64,000 nucleotides of DNA. Source: Streptosporangium amethystogenes. GTDB lineage: Bacteria; Actinomycetota; Actinomycetes; Streptosporangiales; Streptosporangiaceae. The position numbers and the translations under genes were made by a program. The stretch covers positions 186,001-250,000 of the forward strand of contig NZ_JOEQ01000010.1 of NCBI RefSeq assembly GCF_000721075.1, in the 5' to 3' direction. How positions within the stretch are numbered: position 1 is the first letter of the stretch; every line of letters starts with the position of its first letter. The notes under the pieces were generated by a model, which was given only the letters and a program-made list of their open reading frames with translations, made no database searches and was not told where the DNA came from. Shown in pieces: positions 26,523-38,084 of this stretch.

Positions 26523-26669
26523 CGCCCCGAGTCACCGGCGCCCTCGCGACCTACCTCGCCCCGAAGGACTCCGTTGCCCAATTCGTTTTCGATCTCCGCG
26601 ACCTGCGTGCCCGGCACCGGATAACGACGCCAGACGTCGACCGGCGGCCACCAGGCATTCAAGGTCACC

Positions 26670-28304
26670 TCACAGGTCAGGGGCGCTCGTTTCGAGGAGG
26701 CGGCCCTCGGACAGGCGTAGCCAGCGGGTCACGCCGATCTCGGCGAGGAACCGCTCGTCGTGGCTGACCACCACGAAGGCGCCCTCGTACGAGCGCAGGG
26801 CGCCCTCCAGCTGGGCGACGCTGACCAGGTCGAGGTTGTTGGTCGGCTCGTCCAGCAGTAGCAGCCGGGGCGCCGGTTCGGCGTACAGGACGCAGGCCAG
26901 GGTGGCGCGCAGCCGCTCGCCGCCGGACAGCACCCCGACCGGGAGATGAACGCGGGAGCCCCGGAACAGGAAGCGGGCGAGCAGGTTCATCCGCTCCGCC
27001 TCCGGCAGCCCGGGGGCGAACGCGGCCAGGTTCTCCGCCACGCTGCGGTCCAGGTCCAGCAGGTCCAGCCGCTGGGACAGGTAGGCGACCCGGCCGTCGG
27101 CCCGCTTGGTCCCACCCCCCTCCGACTCCAGCTCACCGTTGATCACCCGCAGCAGGGTGGACTTTCCGGCGCCGTTGGGGCCGGTCAGCGCGATCCGCTC
27201 GGGCCCCCGGATCGTCAGGTCGACCCCCTGCCCGGCGAAGAGGGCCCGCTCACCGTGGCGGACCCGCATCCGCTCGCCGAGGAAGACCGTACGGCCGGCC
27301 GGGACGTTGGTCCCGGGCAGCTCCAGCGAGATCCGCTGCTCGTCACGCAGGGCCCGGCCCGCCTCGTCGAGCCTGGCCCTGGCCCCGCTGACCCGCGCGG
27401 CGTGCGTCTCGTCCGCCTTCCCCGCCGACTCCTGGGCGTTCCGCTTCATCCTGCCGGAGACGATCTTCGGCAGACCGGCGTCCTTGAGGGTGCGGGCGGC
27501 GTTGCCGGCCCGGCGCGCGGCCCGCTCCCGGGCCTGCTGCATCTCCCGCTTCTCCCGCCTGACCTCCTGCTCCGCGGTGCGGACGTTCTTCTCGGCGACC
27601 TCCCGCGCGGCGCGCACGGCCTCCTCGTAGGAGGTGAAGTTCCCGCCGTAGGAGCGGATCTCGCCCCGGTCGAGCTCGGCGATGCGGTCCATCCGGTCGA
27701 GCAGCGCCCGGTCGTGGCTGACCAGCAGCAGGCAGCCGTTCCAGTCGGCGAGCACGTCGTAGAGCCGTCTGCGCGCGTCGAGGTCGAGGTTGTTGGTCGG
27801 CTCGTCCAGCAGCAACACGTCGGGCCGTTTCAGCAGCTGTGCCGCCAGGCCGAGGGAGACGACCTGGCCGCCGCTGAGGGTGCGCAGGTGCCGGGTGAGG
27901 GAGACGTCCCCGAGGCCGAGCCGGTCCAGCTGGGCGCGGGTGCGCTCCTCGATGTCCCAGTCGTCGCCGACCGTGGTGAAGTGCTCCTCGTTCGCGTCCC
28001 CGGACTCGATGGCGTCCAGTGCGCTGATCACCGGGGCGATCCCCAGGACCTCGGCCACGGTCAGGTCGCCGACCAGGGGCAGTGTCTGGGGCAGGTAGCC
28101 CGGCACCCCCCGTACCGTGACCGAGCCGGCGGTCGGGCGAAGGTCACCGGCGATCAGCCTGAGCAGCGTGCTCTTGCCGGCGCCGTTGGGCGCGACCAGG
28201 CCGGTGTGTCCGGCGGGGACGGTGAAGGAGAGGTCCTCGAACACCGGGGTGTCGTCGGGCCAGGAAAAGGACAGGTTGGAAACCACGATCAGGGCGTCGG
28301 ACAT
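26670..28304 (-). CDS. ABC-F family ATPase
   Basis: 544 aa from ATG 28304, with GGAAG eight bases upstream; the open frame begins nine codons earlier. Two ABC domains on one chain and no membrane segment. Walker A motifs are APNGAGKST and GPNGAGKST; both signatures (LSGGQ, LSGGE) and both LLLDEPTNNLD Walker B motifs are intact. A charged linker of about 90 residues with many Arg/Glu/Ala joins them, as in ABC-F proteins that act on the ribosome. Some members protect ribosomes from macrolide-type antibiotics; whether this one does cannot be read from sequence. The 5' leader may be near 175 nt, which fits antibiotic-sensing regulation. Confidence 0.88.
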   Translation of the reverse strand: MSDALIVVSNLSFSWPDDTPVFEDLSFTVPAGHTGLVAPNGAGKSTLLRLIAGDLRPTAGSVTVRGVPGYLPQTLPLVGDLTVAEVLGIAPVISALDAIESGDANEEHFTTVGDDWDIEERTRAQLDRLGLGDVSLTRHLRTLSGGQVVSLGLAAQLLKRPDVLLLDEPTNNLDLDARRRLYDVLADWNGCLLLVSHDRALLDRMDRIAELDRGEIRSYGGNFTSYEEAVRAAREVAEKNVRTAEQEVRREKREMQQARERAARRAGNAARTLKDAGLPKIVSGRMKRNAQESAGKADETHAARVSGARARLDEAGRALRDEQRISLELPGTNVPAGRTVFLGERMRVRHGERALFAGQGVDLTIRGPERIALTGPNGAGKSTLLRVINGELESEGGGTKRADGRVAYLSQRLDLLDLDRSVAENLAAFAPGLPEAERMNLLARFLFRGSRVHLPVGVLSGGERLRATLACVLYAEPAPRLLLLDEPTNNLDLVSVAQLEGALRSYEGAFVVVSHDERFLAEIGVTRWLRLSEGRLLETSAPDL

Positions 28305-28495
28305 CGAATCGCTTCCGCGTTCGGCCGGCACGGTGAGGCCCGTCCGGCGAAATGGTCAGGACACGAAGGCATCACCGATCGGCGGTCCCGCGATGCGCGC
28401 GTCACCGATGGCGATGGGAACCGGTATCACCCGGAGATGTCTTCTTCGCCTGCCATGTCATGTTCCGTTCCGCCGTTACTGACCGACTACCTTAT

Positions 28496-28523
28496 CAGCG
28501 AAGGGTCCTTCTCTCATCGTCAA
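28496..28523 (-). promoter_or_regulatory. Possible promoter of the ABC-F gene
   Basis: On the minus strand TTGACG (28518-28523) is followed by an AT-richer stretch containing CTGATAAGG. The -10 is not clear. If real, transcripts would carry a leader of about 175 nt. Confidence 0.3.
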
Positions 28524-28606
28524 CAAATCAGGGGCCCGACGAACCGACGGCACTCCCCGGTCGCGTCGGGAGCGGCTTCTTCCGGGAACCCGAGAGGATG
28601 GGGACC

Positions 28607-29743
28607 ATGAGCATCACACTCGCTGACGCACGCATCGTGACCCCCGAAGGTGTCCACGGGGGCTGGCTCACCATCGAAGACGGCCGCATCACCCACGTGG
28701 GCCAGGGCTCCGCGCCGGGCCCCGGGCTCACCCTCGGCGGACGGTACGTCGTGCCCGGCTTCGTGGACATCCACAACCACGGCGGGGCGGGCGGCTCCTT
28801 TCCCAGCGGCGATCCCGAGGAGGCGAGCCGGGCCATCGAGTTGCACGCCCGGCACGGCACCACCACGCTGATGGCCAGCCTGGTCACCGCCTCGCTGGAC
28901 GACCTGGCCAGGGCCGCCGCCTCCCTCGCCGACCTGTGCGAGGACGGTCTGCTGGCCGGAATCCACCTTGAGGGCCCCTACATCTCCGCGTCCCGGTGCG
29001 GCGCGCACAACCCGGCACTGCTCCGCGAACCCTCGCCCCAGGAACTGTCCGAGCTGCTCAAGGCCGGGCGCGGCCAGGTGCGGATGGTCACCATCGCCGC
29101 CGAACTGCCCGGCGCGCTGGACACCATCCGGGAGGCGACGGCGAGCGGTGTGATCGCCGCCCTCGGCCACAGCGACGCCACCTACACCCAGACGATCGCC
29201 GGGATAGATGCGGGCGGCAGCGTCGCGACCCACCTCTACAACGCGATGCCGCCGCTGCACCACCGTGACCCGGGGCCGATCGCCGCGCTGCTCCAGGACG
29301 AGCGCGTCACGGTCGAACTGATCAACGACGGCGTGCACCTGCACCCGGCCATGACCCGCCTGGCCTTCGAGGTCGCCGGTCCCGGCAGGACCGCGCTGAT
29401 CACCGACGCGATGGCGGCGGCGGGCATGGGCGACGGCGTCTACGGGCTCGGCCCGATGACGGTGGACGTGGTGGACGGGGTGGCCCGGCTGGCCGAGGGC
29501 GGCTCCATCGCCGGCAGCACCCTGACCATGGACGTCGCGTTCCGGCGGGCCGTGCGCGAGGTGGGCCTGTCGCTGGCCGAGGCGTCCGAGATCGCCTCCC
29601 TGACCCCCGCCAGGGTGCTTGGCCTGGCCGACCGCCTGGGGTCCGTCTCGGTCGGCAAGCAGGCCGACCTGGTGGTGCTCACCGAGGAACTGGAGGTCTC
29701 CGGCGTGATGCGCAGGGGCTCCTGGATCACTGAACCCCGCTGA
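28607..29743 (+). CDS. nagA: N-acetylglucosamine-6-phosphate deacetylase
   Basis: 378 aa. It removes acetate from GlcNAc-6-P to give glucosamine-6-P in amino-sugar recycling. Amidohydrolase-superfamily metal and catalytic residues are visible: DIHNHG, HLEGPYIS (Glu ligand), LGHSDATY, THLYNAM and ITDAMAAAG (catalytic Asp). ATG 28607 is chosen because the conserved N-terminal beta-domain starts there; the frame extends upstream without homology. A bidirectional terminator follows. No nagB or PTS gene is adjacent. Confidence 0.93.
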   Translation: MSITLADARIVTPEGVHGGWLTIEDGRITHVGQGSAPGPGLTLGGRYVVPGFVDIHNHGGAGGSFPSGDPEEASRAIELHARHGTTTLMASLVTASLDDLARAAASLADLCEDGLLAGIHLEGPYISASRCGAHNPALLREPSPQELSELLKAGRGQVRMVTIAAELPGALDTIREATASGVIAALGHSDATYTQTIAGIDAGGSVATHLYNAMPPLHHRDPGPIAALLQDERVTVELINDGVHLHPAMTRLAFEVAGPGRTALITDAMAAAGMGDGVYGLGPMTVDVVDGVARLAEGGSIAGSTLTMDVAFRRAVREVGLSLAEASEIASLTPARVLGLADRLGSVSVGKQADLVVLTEELEVSGVMRRGSWITEPR

Positions 29744-29823
29744 ATCCCCCACCGCCGGGTGCGGTCCCCGGCTTCGGCCGCGGGAAGGAGATCATCTCGG
29801 CGACCGGTGACACCTGAGAGACG

Positions 29824-29856
29824 GCGAACGCCCGGCCCACCGGACCGGGCGTTCGC
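29824..29856. terminator. Bidirectional terminator between nagA and guaB3
   Basis: Perfect 12-bp stem 29824-29835 with 29845-29856, loop 9 nt, between convergent genes. Confidence 0.8.
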
Positions 29857-29864
29857 GCGAGAGC

Positions 29865-30983
29865 TCAGCCGGCCTGCGGGGCGACGACCACCTCGACCCG
29901 CTGGAACTCCTTGAGGTCGGAGTATCCGGCGGTGGCCATCGTGCGCCTGAGCGCGCCCATCAGGTTCATCGAACCGTCGGCCACCGATGAGGGGCCGTGC
30001 AGGATCTGCTCCAGCGTGCCGATCGTGCCGAACTCGACCCGCTTGCCCCTGGGCAGCTCTGGGTGCTGCGCCTCCGACCCCCAGTGGAAGCCCTGGCCGG
30101 GGGCCTCGGCGGCCCTCGCCAGCGGCGAGCCGACCATGACCGCGTCCGCACCCACCGCGATCGCCTTGGCGATGTCGCCGGAGGTGCCCATGCCGCCGTC
30201 GGCGATGACGTGGACGTAACGGCCGCCGGACTCGTCCATGTAGTCGCGGCGGGCGGCGGCCACGTCGGAGATCGCGGTGGCCATCGGCACCGCCACGCCC
30301 AGCACCGTGCGGGTGGTGTGCGAGGCACCGCCGCCGAAGCCGACGAGCACCCCGGCCGCGCCGGTCCGCATCAGGTGCAGCGCCGCGGTGTAGGTGGCGC
30401 ACCCCCCGACGACCACCGGGACGTCGAGCTCGTAGATGAACTGCTTGAGGTTGAGCGGCTCGGCCCTGCCGGAGACGTGCTCGGCGGAGACCGTGGTGCC
30501 GCGGATCACGAAGATGTCCACGCCCGCGTCGATGACCGCCTTGTGGTACTGGACCGTGCGCTGCGGGGAGAGCCGGACCGCCGTGGCCACCCCGGCCGCG
30601 CGGATCTCCTCGATGCGGCGGCCGATCAGCTCTTCCTTGATCGGCGCGTTGTAGATCTCCTGCAGCCGCCTGGTGGCGGGCTCGCCCTTGAGCTCGGCCA
30701 CCTCCTGCAGCAGCGGCATCGGGTCCTCGTACCGAGTCCACAGCCCTTCGAGGTCGAGCACGGCGAGACCGCCGAGCCTGCCGACCTCGATGGCGGTCCT
30801 CGGCGAGACCACGCTGTCCATCGGGCTCACCACGACGGGCAGCTCGAAGCGGTAGGCGTCGATCTGCCAGGCGATCGAGACCTCCTCCGGGTCGCGGGTA
30901 CGACGGGACGGAACGATGCCGATATCGTCGAGCGCGTAGGCACGACGGCCGTTCTTGCCGCGGCCGATCTCCACCTGAGTCAT
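29865..30983 (-). CDS. guaB3: GuaB3, IMP dehydrogenase family protein
   Basis: 372 aa. It has the IMPDH TIM-barrel but no CBS domains, as in actinomycete GuaB3. The usual IMPDH active-site Cys loop (GSICTTR in GuaB) is not seen; the matching region carries FVIRGTTVSAEHV. Recent work on GuaB3 proteins points to GMP reductase activity; whether this copy does the same is inferred from family. ATG 30983 has GGAAAAG upstream. It is 72 nt downstream of guaB on the same strand, so the pair is probably one operon. Confidence 0.92.
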   Translation of the reverse strand: MTQVEIGRGKNGRRAYALDDIGIVPSRRTRDPEEVSIAWQIDAYRFELPVVVSPMDSVVSPRTAIEVGRLGGLAVLDLEGLWTRYEDPMPLLQEVAELKGEPATRRLQEIYNAPIKEELIGRRIEEIRAAGVATAVRLSPQRTVQYHKAVIDAGVDIFVIRGTTVSAEHVSGRAEPLNLKQFIYELDVPVVVGGCATYTAALHLMRTGAAGVLVGFGGGASHTTRTVLGVAVPMATAISDVAAARRDYMDESGGRYVHVIADGGMGTSGDIAKAIAVGADAVMVGSPLARAAEAPGQGFHWGSEAQHPELPRGKRVEFGTIGTLEQILHGPSSVADGSMNLMGALRRTMATAGYSDLKEFQRVEVVVAPQAG

Positions 30984-31055
30984 ATGTCTGTCTTTTCCGT
31001 TCCGTGGCGCGCATGGCGCACGCCACGCTTTCACGCGTGCGCGGTGCGCGCCGCT

Positions 31056-32711
<1,656 letters not shown>

Positions 32712-32830
32712 TCAGGTCCCCGCTTCCAGGACCTCCCGGTCACCGTGGTCGCCTGTCCGTACCGCCCCGGACCGTCATACTCGTGCCGGTTCGGGGGCTG
32801 TCTGTCACATCCAGGCCATAAGGTGGGATC

Positions 32831-33208
32831 GTGCTCGACGATGTCCCTCGCGACCCGTTCGCGGATGACCCCGACGACCCGGCGGCGGCGCTGGGCGATC
32901 CCGACGATCCCGAGCCGCTGACCACTGACGAACGCGACGAGGCCATGACCGACCTCGCCGACGTGGAGGTTTTCCGCTCACTGCTGGAGCCCCAGGGCGT
33001 GCTCGGTCTGGTGCTCGACTGCCCCGAATGTGGGGAACAGCACTATTTCGACTGGGAACTGCTGCGCGGCAACCTGCGCCAGATGATCGAAAACGGCCAG
33101 CCCCAGGTGCACGAGCCCGCCTACCAGCCCAACCCCACCGACTACGTGAGCTGGGAGTACGCCCGGGGCTACGTGGACGGCGTGATCGACACCGAAGAAC
33201 ACCACTGA
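32831..33208 (+). CDS. DUF5319 family protein
   Basis: 125 aa. N-terminus very acidic with Asp-Pro-Asp repeats (DPFADDPDDPAAALGDPDDP). A CPECGEQHYFDWELLRGN segment holds a Cys pair that could bind metal, and the C-terminus YARGYVDGVIDTEEHH is conserved in the family. Equivalent genes occupy this position between guaB and the sigD locus in mycobacteria. Function unknown. The last 19 codons have a diverged copy 95 bp downstream. Confidence 0.88.
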   Translation: MLDDVPRDPFADDPDDPAAALGDPDDPEPLTTDERDEAMTDLADVEVFRSLLEPQGVLGLVLDCPECGEQHYFDWELLRGNLRQMIENGQPQVHEPAYQPNPTDYVSWEYARGYVDGVIDTEEHH

Positions 33209-33240
33209 CCCACGTCGCCGGTCACCCTGGCCCGCCCACC

Positions 33241-33303
33241 ATGAGCCGTGAACACGCCCGGGATCAGCCGGACGGCGTGATCGACACCGAGGAACACCGC
33301 TGA
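33241..33303 (+). pseudogene. Diverged duplicate of the DUF5319 3' end
   Basis: From ATG 33241 the frame reads MSREHARDQPDGVIDTEEHR and stops. It aligns codon for codon with the last 19 codons of the DUF5319 gene (13 identical residues), at a constant offset of 95 bp, with stop codons aligned. No Shine-Dalgarno is obvious. A relic of a partial tandem duplication, or less likely a tiny expressed peptide. Confidence 0.75.
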
Positions 33304-33467
33304 TCCACGTCGTCGATCAAGGCGGCCAGCAGGGTGACCGCGGCGTCCGACGTGGAGACGGGCATCCTGCGCGAGAGCGCCTCCACGAGGGTGTCGGTCT
33401 CAGCCACGGCCGGGTCCTCGTCCGGCCCATATCTTCGAGCCGGACGTCGCGGGTGAACCGTTGTCAT
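33264..33467 (-). CDS. rsdA: Truncated anti-sigma-D factor (RsdA sigma-binding part only)
   Basis: 67 aa. The middle, AETDTLVEALSRRMPVSTSD and LLAALIDDVD, matches the SigD-binding segment at the N-terminus of RsdA. Full RsdA proteins continue with a membrane helix and a long Pro/Ser-rich outer domain; here the frame stops within the antisense of the duplicated DUF5319 end. The gene follows sigD on the same strand, as in mycobacteria. Without its membrane anchor it could be a soluble, unregulated inhibitor or a dead gene. Confidence 0.7.
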   Translation of the reverse strand: MTTVHPRRPARRYGPDEDPAVAETDTLVEALSRRMPVSTSDAAVTLLAALIDDVDQRCSSVSITPSG

Positions 33468-33549
33468 GATCGTTCTCGCTCCGGGTCGTCGCGAGCCCCG
33501 TCCCGCGGTTCGGGCTTTCGCTCGCGGCCCCTGCTCGACAGCTCGGCGG

Positions 33550-34188
33550 TCAAGCTATCGACTCCAGCTCCGCCATCGCTCGTAGCCGGGCCAGCGCCCT
33601 GTGCTGGGCGACCCGGACCGCACCTGGTGACATACCGAGTACATTACCGGTCTCCTCGGCGGAAAGGCCCGACACCACTCGGAGCATGAGGAGCTCGCGC
33701 TGGTTGTCCGGCAGCCTGGACAGCAGCCGGCGTGCGTGTTCGGCCTCGATGTAGCGCACCACGGTCTCCTCCGGCCCCGGCCCCTCGTCGGGCCCGTCAG
33801 GAAGGTCCTGGGTGGGCACGGCGGACCGTACGGAGCTGCGCAGCGCGTCGGCCACCTTGTGCGACGCGATGCCGAAGACGAAGGACGCGAACGGGCGCCC
33901 CATGTCACGGTAACGGGGCAGCGCGGACAGCACCGCGATACATACTTCCTGGGCCACGTCGTCCGCGATGTGATACTGACCGGAAACCCGGCCCAGACGA
34001 CCACGGCAATAACGGACGACCATCGGCCGCAGTTGCGCGATCAGAGATTCGATCGCGGTGCGATCCCCCTGAACGGCGAGGCTTGTCAGATCCTTGAGAT
34101 CGTCCCTATGGACGCCCCCTTCGGACCTCGTCGCAAGCCTCACCCCATTTTTGGCGTCGGCGACGCATCCCTCGGTCACGTTAGGCAT
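33550..34188 (-). CDS. sigD: RNA polymerase sigma factor SigD-like (ECF)
   Basis: 212 aa from ATG 34188, where AGGGCGGG supplies a Shine-Dalgarno; ATG 34218 lacks one. Region 2 ([33 protein letters not shown]) and region 4 ([34 protein letters not shown]) are present. Position beside the rsdA-like fragment and between guaB and groEL1 supports SigD orthology. In mycobacteria SigD acts in late growth and is held by RsdA until regulated proteolysis; the partner's truncation here would alter that control. No whiB gene is found at this site. Confidence 0.88.
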   Translation of the reverse strand: MPNVTEGCVADAKNGVRLATRSEGGVHRDDLKDLTSLAVQGDRTAIESLIAQLRPMVVRYCRGRLGRVSGQYHIADDVAQEVCIAVLSALPRYRDMGRPFASFVFGIASHKVADALRSSVRSAVPTQDLPDGPDEGPGPEETVVRYIEAEHARRLLSRLPDNQRELLMLRVVSGLSAEETGNVLGMSPGAVRVAQHRALARLRAMAELESIA

Positions 34189-34411
34189 GATGCCCGCCCT
34201 GATAGTGCCTGTCGTCATAGCAAACGGCTACGGATTGGTCACATTGAGGCGGAGATAACGGCGCGTAATCACACAGTGACTGCAGCGACTGCGGTATGTG
34301 CAAATATTTCATTCGATTGCCAAATACATCGACTATTCGGATGAACCGCGTTTGCGCTTACCGGTGACGCGCCATGACGCGCTGCGGGCACATTTGGTTT
34401 ACCGCAAAACG

Positions 34412-34449
34412 CGAACGGCTCGCGCCTCCGGGGAGACGCGAGCCGTTCG
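34412..34449 (-). terminator. Terminator of the groES-groEL1 operon
   Basis: Perfect 13-bp stem 34412-34424 with 34437-34449, loop 12 nt, 13 nt beyond the groEL stop. Confidence 0.85.
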
Positions 34450-34461
34450 GAACCGGTGAGA

Positions 34462-36111
<1,650 letters not shown>

Positions 36112-36115
36112 TCAA

Positions 36116-36144
36116 AGCCCCGGGCGCTCTCGCGACCCGGGGCT
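36116..36144 (-). ncRNA. Hairpin between groES and groEL1
   Basis: A 9-bp GC stem (36116-36124 with 36136-36144) with an 11-nt loop sits in the groES-groEL gap. It may reduce or stabilise read-through and set the ratio of the two proteins. Confidence 0.5.
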
Positions 36145-36171
36145 CGATACGTCATCTTTGTGAAGCGAGAA

Positions 36172-36483
36172 CTACTTCTCGATGATGGCGAGCACGTCAC
36201 GGGCGGAGAGCACGAGGTACTCCTCGCCGTTGTACTTCACCTCGGTGCCGCCGTACTTGCTGTAGAGGACCACGTCGCCCTCCTTGACGTCGAGCGGAAT
36301 CCGCTTCTCGCCCTCGTCATCCCAGTTGCCCGGACCCACCGCGAGGACTTTGCCCTCCTGCGGCTTCTCCTTGGCGGTGTCCGGGATGACCAGACCGGAA
36401 GCGGTGGTCTGCTCGGCCTCAAGCGGCTGGACCACAATGCGGTCGCCAAGCGGCTTAACGGGAACCTTGGTGGCGGTCGTCAC
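36172..36483 (-). CDS. groES: Co-chaperonin GroES
   Basis: 103 aa from GTG 36483, with GGGGAGG six bases upstream. The sequence [32 protein letters not shown] contains the mobile loop that binds GroEL, and the C-terminal [20 protein letters not shown] is standard. First gene of the groES-groEL1 operon. Confidence 0.97.
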   Translation of the reverse strand: MTTATKVPVKPLGDRIVVQPLEAEQTTASGLVIPDTAKEKPQEGKVLAVGPGNWDDEGEKRIPLDVKEGDVVLYSKYGGTEVKYNGEEYLVLSARDVLAIIEK

Positions 36484-36572
36484 GTCGGACCTCCCCTTCA
36501 GATTTGAATGATCTAGAAGAGGCGACCAGCGGTCTGCCGTCGCGGGTGTCAGACCTGCCTCGTCGCATGTAT

Positions 36573-36599
36573 TTGGCACTCTCACTAGGAGAGTGCCAA
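36573..36599 (-). promoter_or_regulatory. CIRCE operator (HrcA site)
   Basis: TTGGCACTC, nine bases, then GAGTGCCAA: a perfect inverted repeat with the exact CIRCE spacing (consensus TTAGCACTC-N9-GAGTGCTAA). It lies just downstream of the -10, so HrcA should block initiation of groES-groEL1 until heat shock. Confidence 0.95.
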
Positions 36600-36605
36600 T
36601 ACGGA

Positions 36606-36634
36606 ACAGTATGCAAGGAGGGCTTGACAGTCAA
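36606..36634 (-). promoter_or_regulatory. groES-groEL1 promoter
   Basis: On the minus strand TTGACT (36629-36634), a 17-bp spacer, then TACTGT (36606-36611), close to the primary-sigma consensus. CIRCE begins seven bases after the -10. Confidence 0.85.
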
Positions 36635-36725
36635 CACGGAGCGCCCGTCTGCGCTTCGGGCGAACGTCAAACCAGGTGGAAGCCCTTCGCGAAGCCCCAC
36701 GGTGGAGGCGGTAGCGTCGGGTGGT

Positions 36726-37892
36726 GTGAATCTCGACGCATTCCGCGAACTCCTGACCCCGCGCGGCCAGGAGGCGCTGGGCGCGGCGGCCGAGGCCATC
36801 GGCGACGACCCGGTGGCGGCGGTGACAAGGTTAAGAAAGATCTACGACGCGGACCTGACCTCGGCGGCGCTCACCCAGGCCGAACTCCGGCTGCGCGCGA
36901 GGGAGAAGTTCGGCGCCGACGCCGATCTCATGTACTTCACCCGGCCCGGCCTGGAGCAGGCCACCCGCCGCGAGGTGGCCGACCATCGGGCGCGGCGCGT
37001 CCCCGCGGGTTCCCGGGTCGCCGACGTCTGCTGCGGTATCGGCGGAGATCTCCTCGCCCTGGCCAGGGCCGGATGCGTCGTCGAGGCGGTCGACGCCGAT
37101 CCGCTCACCGCCGCGATCGCGGCGGCCAACGCCGACGCCCTGGGCTTCGGCGACCGGGTCTCGGTCCGCGCCGCCGACGCCGCCGCCCTGGACCCGGCCG
37201 CCTTCGACGTCCTGTTCGCCGATCCCGCGCGCCGTACGGCGCGAGGCAGGACCTTCGACCCGATGGCCTACTCGCCCGCCTGGCCCGCCGTACTGGAGAT
37301 GGTGGCCAGGGCCGGGGCCGCCTGCCTGAAGGTCGCCCCCGGGATCCCGTACGAGTTCGTCCCCGCCGGCGCGGAGGCCGAATGGGTCTCCTACCGGGGC
37401 GACGTCAAGGAGGCCGTGATCTGGTGCGGCACGCTGGCGGGTGAGACGGCGCGCAGGGCCACGATCCTGCCGTCGGGCGTCACGATGACGCCCGACCCCA
37501 CCCTCGGCGACCCCGGCACCGGCCCGGCGGGCCGCTACATCTACGAGCCTGACGGCGCGGCGATCCGCGCCCACCTGGTCGCCGAGATCGCCGCGTCGGT
37601 CGGCGGGCGCCTGCTCGACCCGCAGATCGCCTACATCACCGGCGACGTCGCGACGCCGACGCCGTGGGCGTCGCGGTACGAGGTCCACGAGACGCTGCCC
37701 TTCTCGCTCAAGCGGTTGCGGGCGGCGCTCCGCGAGCGCGGGGCCGGCAATGTGACGATCAAGAAACGTGGCTCCGCGGTGGACGTCGACCGTCTCAGGA
37801 AAGATCTCCGGCTGCCCGGGGGTGAATCCGCGACGGTCATTCTCACCCGAATAGGGGACAGGCCATTTGCTTTCATATGCAGCCCCAGCTGA
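36726..37892 (+). CDS. Class I SAM methyltransferase with THUMP-like domain
   Basis: 388 aa from GTG 36726 (start uncertain; the Shine-Dalgarno is weak). The SAM site VADVCCGIGGDLLALARAG and the acidic VDADPLTAAIAAANA lie at about residues 95-135; LFADPARRTARGR is the motif IV region. The C-terminal part (RYEVHETLPFSLKRLR to NVTIKKRGSAVDVD) is a THUMP-like domain, suggesting an RNA substrate. Divergent from groES, sharing its control region. The target is not known. Confidence 0.85.
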   Translation: MNLDAFRELLTPRGQEALGAAAEAIGDDPVAAVTRLRKIYDADLTSAALTQAELRLRAREKFGADADLMYFTRPGLEQATRREVADHRARRVPAGSRVADVCCGIGGDLLALARAGCVVEAVDADPLTAAIAAANADALGFGDRVSVRAADAAALDPAAFDVLFADPARRTARGRTFDPMAYSPAWPAVLEMVARAGAACLKVAPGIPYEFVPAGAEAEWVSYRGDVKEAVIWCGTLAGETARRATILPSGVTMTPDPTLGDPGTGPAGRYIYEPDGAAIRAHLVAEIAASVGGRLLDPQIAYITGDVATPTPWASRYEVHETLPFSLKRLRAALRERGAGNVTIKKRGSAVDVDRLRKDLRLPGGESATVILTRIGDRPFAFICSPS

Positions 37893-38084
37893 CCAGCCAA
37901 AATGGTTGATTATTCCAGCAAGCCGACAATTCCTGTCTTTTAACCTCGCCCCCGGAAAACCTTGATCCAGAGGCTAAGGTTGCCGGGCGGGAGTTCTCTC
38001 TCGCCTCCGATTTCATCCCGTTCATCGGCAGAACCGACCTAATCCAACCGCGCGGCTGAGCGTCGGCGAGCGAAGGAGCTCTCG

